Source: Alphaproteobacteria bacterium (GTDB lineage Bacteria; Pseudomonadota; Alphaproteobacteria; CAAGCB01; CAG-977). From it: a DNA stretch of 64,000 bases. Both the position numbers and the translations under genes were made by a program. This document shows positions 59,379-64,000 of the stretch, piece by piece. Position 1 is the stretch's first letter. Each line of letters opens with the position of its first letter. The stretch is from the NCBI GenBank assembly GCA_900768845.1, contig CAAGEK010000073.1:1-64000 (forward strand), given 5' to 3'. The notes below the pieces were generated by a model. That model was not told the origin of the DNA. It saw only the letters and a program-made list of their open reading frames with translations, and did no database searches.

Positions 59379-59933
59379 ATGCCATTTTTAAACGGCCGGT
59401 GTCTGGTTGCAATGCCGGGGATTGCGGATGACCGCTTTGAACAGGCAGTCATTTACGTTTGTGCGCACACACGGGAAGGGGCGATGGGATTGACGATCAA
59501 CCGCCCGATAAAGGAAATTTCCTTTAACAACCTTTTGTCCCAACTGAATATGGAACCGATGAGCGCGCCGGAACTGCCGCCCGTTCTGGCGGGGGGACCC
59601 GTCGACGTCGTTCGCGGTTTCGTATTGCATTCCCCCGAATATGTGCGAGAAGCGACTTTGCCGATGGGCGATCTGACTTCGCTGACCGTGACGACGGAAG
59701 TCATTCGCGATATTTCAAAGGGAGCCGGCCCCCGACGGTATTTGGTCACGCTGGGCTACGCATCATGGGAAGCCGGACAGTTGGAAGACGAGATAAAGCA
59801 AAACGCTTGGCTGGCCGTTGACGCGTCGGACGATTTGCTGTTTGAACAGCCGATGGGTCAAAGGTGGAAAAACGCCCTCAAAAAACTGGGGATTGATCCG
59901 ATGAATCTCTCCTTGCTTCAAGGCAAGGCGTAA
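59379..59933 (+). CDS. yqgE: YqgE/AlgH family protein
   Basis: The 184-aa protein is a single UPF0301 domain. Signatures: RCLVAMPGIADDRFEQAVIY, VCAHTREGAMGLTINRPI, VLAGGPVDVVRGFVLHS and GYASWEAGQLEDEIKQNAWL. The family is widespread in proteobacteria and its biochemical role is not established. GTGGGGAA precedes the ATG. It is divergent from the DsbD-like gene. The gap to the right contains a GC-rich terminator. Confidence 0.93.
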   Translation: MPFLNGRCLVAMPGIADDRFEQAVIYVCAHTREGAMGLTINRPIKEISFNNLLSQLNMEPMSAPELPPVLAGGPVDVVRGFVLHSPEYVREATLPMGDLTSLTVTTEVIRDISKGAGPRRYLVTLGYASWEAGQLEDEIKQNAWLAVDASDDLLFEQPMGQRWKNALKKLGIDPMNLSLLQGKA

Positions 59934-60117
59934 CGCCGCTTACCTGTAAAGAAAACACGGCAGACTTTTCCCGTCCGCAAACACCGGTTGCCAACCGGCC
60001 GGAAAAGTTTTTTGACGCCGCCAACGTTCCCCTTCTCCGTCCCCCGCCCGTCAGGGATGCCGGAATCCGGCAAAGCCTTCCCGCCGGCGGAAGTACGACC
60101 GCTACCGGAAAAGGAAA

Positions 60118-60148
60118 GCCGCACCTTCCGGAAAGGAACGGGTGCGGC
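60118..60148. terminator. Hairpin between yqgE and the SNase-like gene
   Basis: GCCGCACC (60118-60125) pairs with GGTGCGGC (60141-60148), with TTTCCTTTTCC on the minus strand and TTCGGTTTTC on the plus strand. It could serve both convergent genes. The 59934-60117 stretch holds other GC-rich inverted segments but no gene. Confidence 0.65.
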
Positions 60149-60175
60149 TTCGGTTTTCACAGCAACGGATCCGGT

Positions 60176-61147
60176 TCAATCCGCCACTTGCATATCGATC
60201 ATGTATCGGGACAGATTTTCGTTTCCGATGAAACAATCCCCCTTGTCTTCGCCCTCAAGTATGCGACAACGGACGTAAACGTTATTCGCCCGCCGCGACA
60301 AAATCCGGTACGCTTCGGCACTCCTTCCGGAACGCAATCTCATCCCTTTCAACCGGATAAGCCGTCCTGCGATTTTCAAAGCGTCCCCGCCCGCGACTTC
60401 GGCCGTTCCTTCGAGCCGCACGACTTTGGGCGCGTTCGCTTCCGCCCTGCGTTGCTGTTGTGCCGTTTCACGGATAACACCGTCCAGCATTTTATCCAAC
60501 ATCTCCGCCCTGTTTTCCGCATAGGTCGGCGGCATTACGACAGGAGCGGCCGGAGTTTCCGACTCATCCGCCCGTTTCATTATGGCAGACGCGGCCGGAG
60601 TTTCCGGTTCATCCTCCCGTTCTCTCTGCGCGACAACGGGACGCGGCCTTTCCGCCAGCCGAGCCGTAACGGGATGAGTGCGTTCGCGTTGCTTGAATTT
60701 ATTGTTTTCGGGCATGAAACCCTGACGCTCCGCCTTTTCATCCTTGTTTCCCGATCCGGTTTCCGCCACCGCGAAAGCAGGCTCCGGCGGCGTTTCGGGC
60801 TTTTCGGCCGCGGGCTTCCTGCCCCATTTTACGGCGGTTTGACGTTCCGGAGCGGCAGGAGCCGTTTCTTTTTGCCGTTCCGTTCCGGTTAAGTTCGCAA
60901 CGACGCCGGACGCCGCTTTTTTCGTCCGGAAAGCGAATTCGTCAACGCGGACGGACACGGCCGGAACAAAGGTTTCCTTCCACCATTGCGGCAGTTTTTG
61001 AGGGGGAACGCCGCACAAATAAAACACTCCGACGGCGATTCCCGCCAAAGCCAGCAGATAATGCGGCTTTTTTATCAGCGTTTTACACAGCCGCATCCCG
61101 TCCGCGAACAGGGAAAGCACGCCTTTAAGATACCTGTCCAACCTCAT
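60176..61147 (-). CDS. Membrane-anchored protein with degenerate SNase-like domain
   Basis: The 323-aa protein has an N-terminal basic segment, one membrane helix (YLLALAGIAVGVFYLCGV, residues about 31-48), a long Pro/Glu/Ala-rich linker (about 90-215), and a C-terminal staphylococcal-nuclease-like beta barrel (about 240-320). The barrel reads RLEGTAEVAGGDALKIAGRL, IRLKGMRLRSGRSAEAYRIL, VYVRCRILEGEDKGDCFIGN. The nuclease Asp/Arg/Glu catalytic set is not preserved (G-G-D-A-L-K in place of D-G-D-T-x), so a binding role is more likely than catalysis. It lies 21 bases after metG. Confidence 0.65.
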   Translation of the reverse strand: MRLDRYLKGVLSLFADGMRLCKTLIKKPHYLLALAGIAVGVFYLCGVPPQKLPQWWKETFVPAVSVRVDEFAFRTKKAASGVVANLTGTERQKETAPAAPERQTAVKWGRKPAAEKPETPPEPAFAVAETGSGNKDEKAERQGFMPENNKFKQRERTHPVTARLAERPRPVVAQREREDEPETPAASAIMKRADESETPAAPVVMPPTYAENRAEMLDKMLDGVIRETAQQQRRAEANAPKVVRLEGTAEVAGGDALKIAGRLIRLKGMRLRSGRSAEAYRILSRRANNVYVRCRILEGEDKGDCFIGNENLSRYMIDMQVAD

Positions 61148-61168
61148 TGTCCGCCCTTTCCCGCCGCT

Positions 61169-62881
61169 TTACTCTTCCGAAGGATCCGCACCGTAACGTT
61201 CGCACAATTCGGCGACGGTTTCGGGCGCAATCTTGTTAAACAGCGGCTTTTCGGGAACATTAAAGGCATGGCCGGCTTTTAAAGTCTGCAACGCCTCGGA
61301 AACATCGCCGTCAATCCACGCCAAATCGTGCGTACCGGCGTTCAGATTCAACAACGCCAGCATTTCCTTCGACGCGTTCGGAATGACGGGAGCGGACAAA
61401 ACGGCATATACGCGAATCAGGTTTATCGCCAAACGCAAAATCGCCGCCGCCCGTGCGCGGTCTTCCTTAATCACCGTCCAAGGAGCCGCCGCCGTCAGAT
61501 AATTGTTGCCCTCGACCCAAATGGCGCGCAGTTCAACCATCGCTTTGCGAAATTCCATGGCTTGCATATATTTCGTATAATCGGCGATGCGTCCGGAAAG
61601 GGTTTTAACGAAATCGCGTTCCAAATCGCCCCATTCGCCGCCTTCGGGGACGGCGGGAGAAAACTTGGAAGCCGTCATTTTCAAAACACGGTTGACAAAG
61701 TTCCCCAAAACGTCGTTCAGGTCTTTGTTCACCATGCCGGCGAAAGACGGGAAAGTGAAACTGGAATCCGAATTTTCCGGAGCGTTCGCCATCAGCCAAT
61801 AACGCCAGTAATCGGCGGAAAACTCTTCCAAAGCCTGATTCGTAAAGATTCCCCGTTTCTGGCTGGTCGAGAACTTGCCGCCGTAAAAAGTCAGCCAGTT
61901 GAACCCTTTGATATAATCGACCTTTTTCCAGTTTTCGCCCGATCCCAACAACGTGGCGGGGAACATGATTGTGTGGAACGGAATGTTGTCTTTGGCCATA
62001 AATTCGACATAACGCACGTCTTTGGCGTCATACCACCACGATTTCCAATCGCGGCCGTCGGGATCTTTATCCGCCCATTCGCGGGTTGCGGCGATGTATT
62101 CGATCGGCGCGTCGAACCACACATAAAACACCTTGCCGTCAAATCCGTCCATCGGAACGGGGATGCCCCATTTCAAATCGCGGGTGATGCACCGTTCGCG
62201 CAATCCTTCTTTCAACCACTTGCGCGCAATCGACGTAACGACGACGGGCCATTCGGCTTCGTGTTCGTCAATGAAAGCGGACACTTTCTTTTCCAAAGAA
62301 GGCAGGTTCAAAAACAGATGCTTGCTGTCGCGGATTTCCAGATTCGAGCTGCCGGAAACGGCGGAACGCGGATTGACCAAATCGGTCGGATCGAGAACGC
62401 GGGTGCAATTTTCGCATTGATCGCCTCTGGCCGCTTCGTAACCGCAATGCGGACACGTCCCGACGATGTAACGGTCCGGCAGGAAACGGCCGTCGTCGAC
62501 GGAATAGACCTGTTTAATCGTGCGTTCCTCGATAAAACCGTTTTCCATCAGCTTGTTGCAAAAATGCTGGGTCAGCGCGGTGTTTTGTTCCGAAGACGAC
62601 CGTCCGAAATGATCGAACGAAAGGGAAAAGTTTTCATAAATCGATTTTTGAATTTCATGCTGTTCGGCGCAAAACGTTTCGACGTCCTGATTTTTTTCCA
62701 AAGCGGCCAGCTCGGCGGGCGTCCCGTGTTCGTCCGTGGCGCAAATAAACAGGACGTCCTCCCCCTTTTGGCGCAAAAAGCGTGCATAAACATCCGCGGG
62801 CAACATGGATCCGACCAAATTCCCCAAATGCTTGATGCCGTTGATATAAGGAAGCGCGCTTGTAATCAGATACCGAGTCAT
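61169..62881 (-). CDS. metG: Methionyl-tRNA synthetase
   Basis: MetRS charges initiator and elongator tRNA-Met. The 570-aa enzyme begins with the HIGH-like motif SALPYINGIKHLGNLVGSML (H-L-G-N), contains a zinc knuckle CPHCGYEAARGDQCENC, FYVWFDAPIEYIAATREWA and the KMSKS variant GGKFSTSQKRGIF. The helical anticodon domain follows (EFRKAMVELRAIWVEGNNYL). No C-terminal tRNA-binding EMAP domain is present, so it is the monomeric short form. Confidence 0.95.
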   Translation of the reverse strand: MTRYLITSALPYINGIKHLGNLVGSMLPADVYARFLRQKGEDVLFICATDEHGTPAELAALEKNQDVETFCAEQHEIQKSIYENFSLSFDHFGRSSSEQNTALTQHFCNKLMENGFIEERTIKQVYSVDDGRFLPDRYIVGTCPHCGYEAARGDQCENCTRVLDPTDLVNPRSAVSGSSNLEIRDSKHLFLNLPSLEKKVSAFIDEHEAEWPVVVTSIARKWLKEGLRERCITRDLKWGIPVPMDGFDGKVFYVWFDAPIEYIAATREWADKDPDGRDWKSWWYDAKDVRYVEFMAKDNIPFHTIMFPATLLGSGENWKKVDYIKGFNWLTFYGGKFSTSQKRGIFTNQALEEFSADYWRYWLMANAPENSDSSFTFPSFAGMVNKDLNDVLGNFVNRVLKMTASKFSPAVPEGGEWGDLERDFVKTLSGRIADYTKYMQAMEFRKAMVELRAIWVEGNNYLTAAAPWTVIKEDRARAAAILRLAINLIRVYAVLSAPVIPNASKEMLALLNLNAGTHDLAWIDGDVSEALQTLKAGHAFNVPEKPLFNKIAPETVAELCERYGADPSEE

Positions 62882-63022
62882 TACCTTCTCCTTTGTAATC
62901 GGAACCGCCGCCTTTCATTCATCCGCGTCACGGTTCAAACCTTTTGAAATCCGTCGTGTCTTTTTGTATATTAAAAGAGCTTTTTAGAAAAGCCGAAAAT
63001 GCGGTTTCAAACGGAAATAATC

Positions 63023-63562
63023 ATGACTATTCGCTACAGACAGGTTCAAGCATCGGATATTAACGCAATTATGGAAATAGAATCGGATGCGTTCGCCGCC
63101 GGCGTTCGCGAAGACAAAGCCCTTTATCTGAAACGCATCCGCGCTTTTCCGGAAGGCTTTCTGGTCGCCGAAGATACGGCATCCGGAAGAATCGCCGGTT
63201 ACATTTGTTCGGAACTGTGGAACGACGGCCATCCCGTCAGCGCGCAAACTCTGGCGTTGGGGCACGATCCCGAAGAAGCGCACGATTACGGCGGCACGCT
63301 GTTTTACATCACGTCGTTCGGGACGTTGAAGGCGTATCGCGGCAAAGGGATCGGCGCCGCCCTCTTGGACGCTTTGGAAGCGACGGTCGCGGAAAAATTC
63401 CCGAATGCGACCCGATCCGCCCTTATTGTTTCTGAAAAATGGACGGCGGCAAGGCATTTGTACGCAAAACGCGGTTTTAAGGAAAAAGGGCGCATCATTG
63501 ATTTTTTCACACCCGACGGATTGCCCGCCGAAGATGCGGTTTTAATGATGAAGCCCGATTAA
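63023..63562 (+). CDS. GNAT-family N-acetyltransferase, 179 aa
   Basis: The protein starts MTIRYRQVQASDINAIMEIE and shows the acetyl-CoA loop AYRGKGIGAALLDALEATVA (R-G-K-G-I-G) and the motif-B tyrosine in EKWTAARHLYAKRGFKEKGR. An insertion (LGHDPEEAHDYGGTLFYITS) precedes the core. ATG 63023 is preferred because GGAAATAATC lies before it and the family starts there; an in-frame ATG at 62999 is possible. The substrate is unknown. Its end overlaps the convergent BatD-like gene by four bases. Confidence 0.82.
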   Translation: MTIRYRQVQASDINAIMEIESDAFAAGVREDKALYLKRIRAFPEGFLVAEDTASGRIAGYICSELWNDGHPVSAQTLALGHDPEEAHDYGGTLFYITSFGTLKAYRGKGIGAALLDALEATVAEKFPNATRSALIVSEKWTAARHLYAKRGFKEKGRIIDFFTPDGLPAEDAVLMMKPD

Positions 63563-64000
63563 TCGGGATAAAGATCCGGAAAAACGTCTTTTTCCTTTTT
63601 TCTTTTCCGGATTGAAGAGCGGCATTTGCAAAATGCGGAAAAAACCTCCGCACCCGAAACATCGATTTCCCCGTCTTCGTACAAACGGCGACTCAGTTTC
63701 CCCAAAACCGCTCCGACATCGGCGTTCCCGCCGGCGATTGAAGCTCCGATATCCGCCAGATTCAATATTCTCCGGTCGCCGCATTCCGTTTGCGCCCAAA
63801 AAATCAAGGCTTTTTCCATACACTTGCAATCATTTCGGGCACAGGCTTTTTTCACATCCGAAACGGCGCGGCGGCGCAACATCATCCGTGCGGCCGCCGG
63901 CTTGACGGCGCGGAACACCATTCCGGCAAAAAATGCAAAAAACAAAACGAACGCCAATCCGCCCTTTTCCGGAAACAACCGTTTCAGATGCGACAGTTTT
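63559..64000 (-). CDS. BatD-like protein, C-terminal part
   Basis: The frame enters from the right edge and ends at 63559. One membrane segment (GLAFVLFFAFFAGMVFRAV) is followed by a cytoplasmic helical tail (AVSDVKKACARNDCKCMEKA, LIFWAQTECGDRRILNLADI, AVLGKLSRRLYEDGEIDVSG) that resembles the C-terminal end of BatD/oxygen-tolerance proteins in aerotolerance operons. The charged end is RSSIRKRKKEKDVFPD. The N-terminal beta domains lie outside the window, so the assignment is tentative. Confidence 0.5.
   Translation of the reverse strand, partial: KLSHLKRLFPEKGGLAFVLFFAFFAGMVFRAVKPAAARMMLRRRAVSDVKKACARNDCKCMEKALIFWAQTECGDRRILNLADIGASIAGGNADVGAVLGKLSRRLYEDGEIDVSGAEVFSAFCKCRSSIRKRKKEKDVFPDLYPD

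Overview
The window looks like a chromosomal segment of an alphaproteobacterium of moderate G+C content. The evidence is a PopZ-type polar organiser next to valS, a compact rpoZ / RelA-SpoT homologue / acpS / lepB / rnc / era / recO operon, a tolC gene beside a Pcm-type methyltransferase, an alphaproteobacterial NlpD-like LysM/M23 lipoprotein and an NDP-forming acyl-CoA synthetase. I cannot name the species from sequence alone; a host- or gut-associated relative of Rhodospirillales is only a guess. Most of the window is dense housekeeping sequence with few gaps.

Layout. 0-1.5 kb: two small uncharacterised genes, then a repeat block carrying a 26-codon hydrophobic peptide gene. 1.5-8 kb (minus strand): glycosyltransferase, cyclophilin, coaD, gyrA, ssb and an orphan type-I periplasmic binding protein. 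8.1-10.3 kb: acyl-CoA synthetase. 10.4-19.2 kb is an accessory region bounded by two decayed, oppositely oriented IS200/IS605-type transposase remnants. It holds a papain-like protease, an ArfA-like nonstop ribosome-rescue gene, a GNAT acetyltransferase, two more copies of the small-peptide module, a nitroreductase, a PAS-GAF-PAS-GGDEF-EAL protein and motAB. 19.2-29 kb: hydrolase, Sel1 protein, Crp/Fnr regulator, purU, and divergent mfd and recG. 29-31.4 kb: a lipoprotein gene with an attenuator-like leader and a long gene-free A+T-rich gap. 31-36 kb: NlpD-like protein, divergent pepN and a small exported protein. 36-46 kb: parC, then the recO-to-rpoZ operon, folK, a NYN-domain nuclease and a family-5 uracil-DNA glycosylase. 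46-49 kb: beta-barrel protein and lipoprotein behind a highly structured leader, then htpX. 49-64 kb: valS, popZ, tolC, pcm-like gene, tRNA-Cys and tRNA-Asn, ybaK, a DsbD-like protein without its membrane cysteines, yqgE, a degenerate nuclease-like protein, metG, GNAT and a truncated BatD-like gene.

The standout signal is a three-copy module at 1.15-1.44, 12.89-13.19 and 13.20-13.49 kb. Each copy has structured 5' leader hairpins, a strong Shine-Dalgarno, a 26-aa membrane peptide, a bidirectional terminator, and then a second copy of the peptide's own start-codon region, facing a conserved convergent promoter. The start-codon repeat differs between modules but matches within each module. This is the logic of a type I toxin-antitoxin locus in which a short convergent RNA carries the antisense of the toxin start (as in the Fst/par system of Gram-positive plasmids), here with an unrelated peptide in a proteobacterium. 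Other points of note are an arfA-like gene whose reading frame passes through a perfect transcription terminator, and two structured minus-strand leaders upstream of lipoprotein genes.
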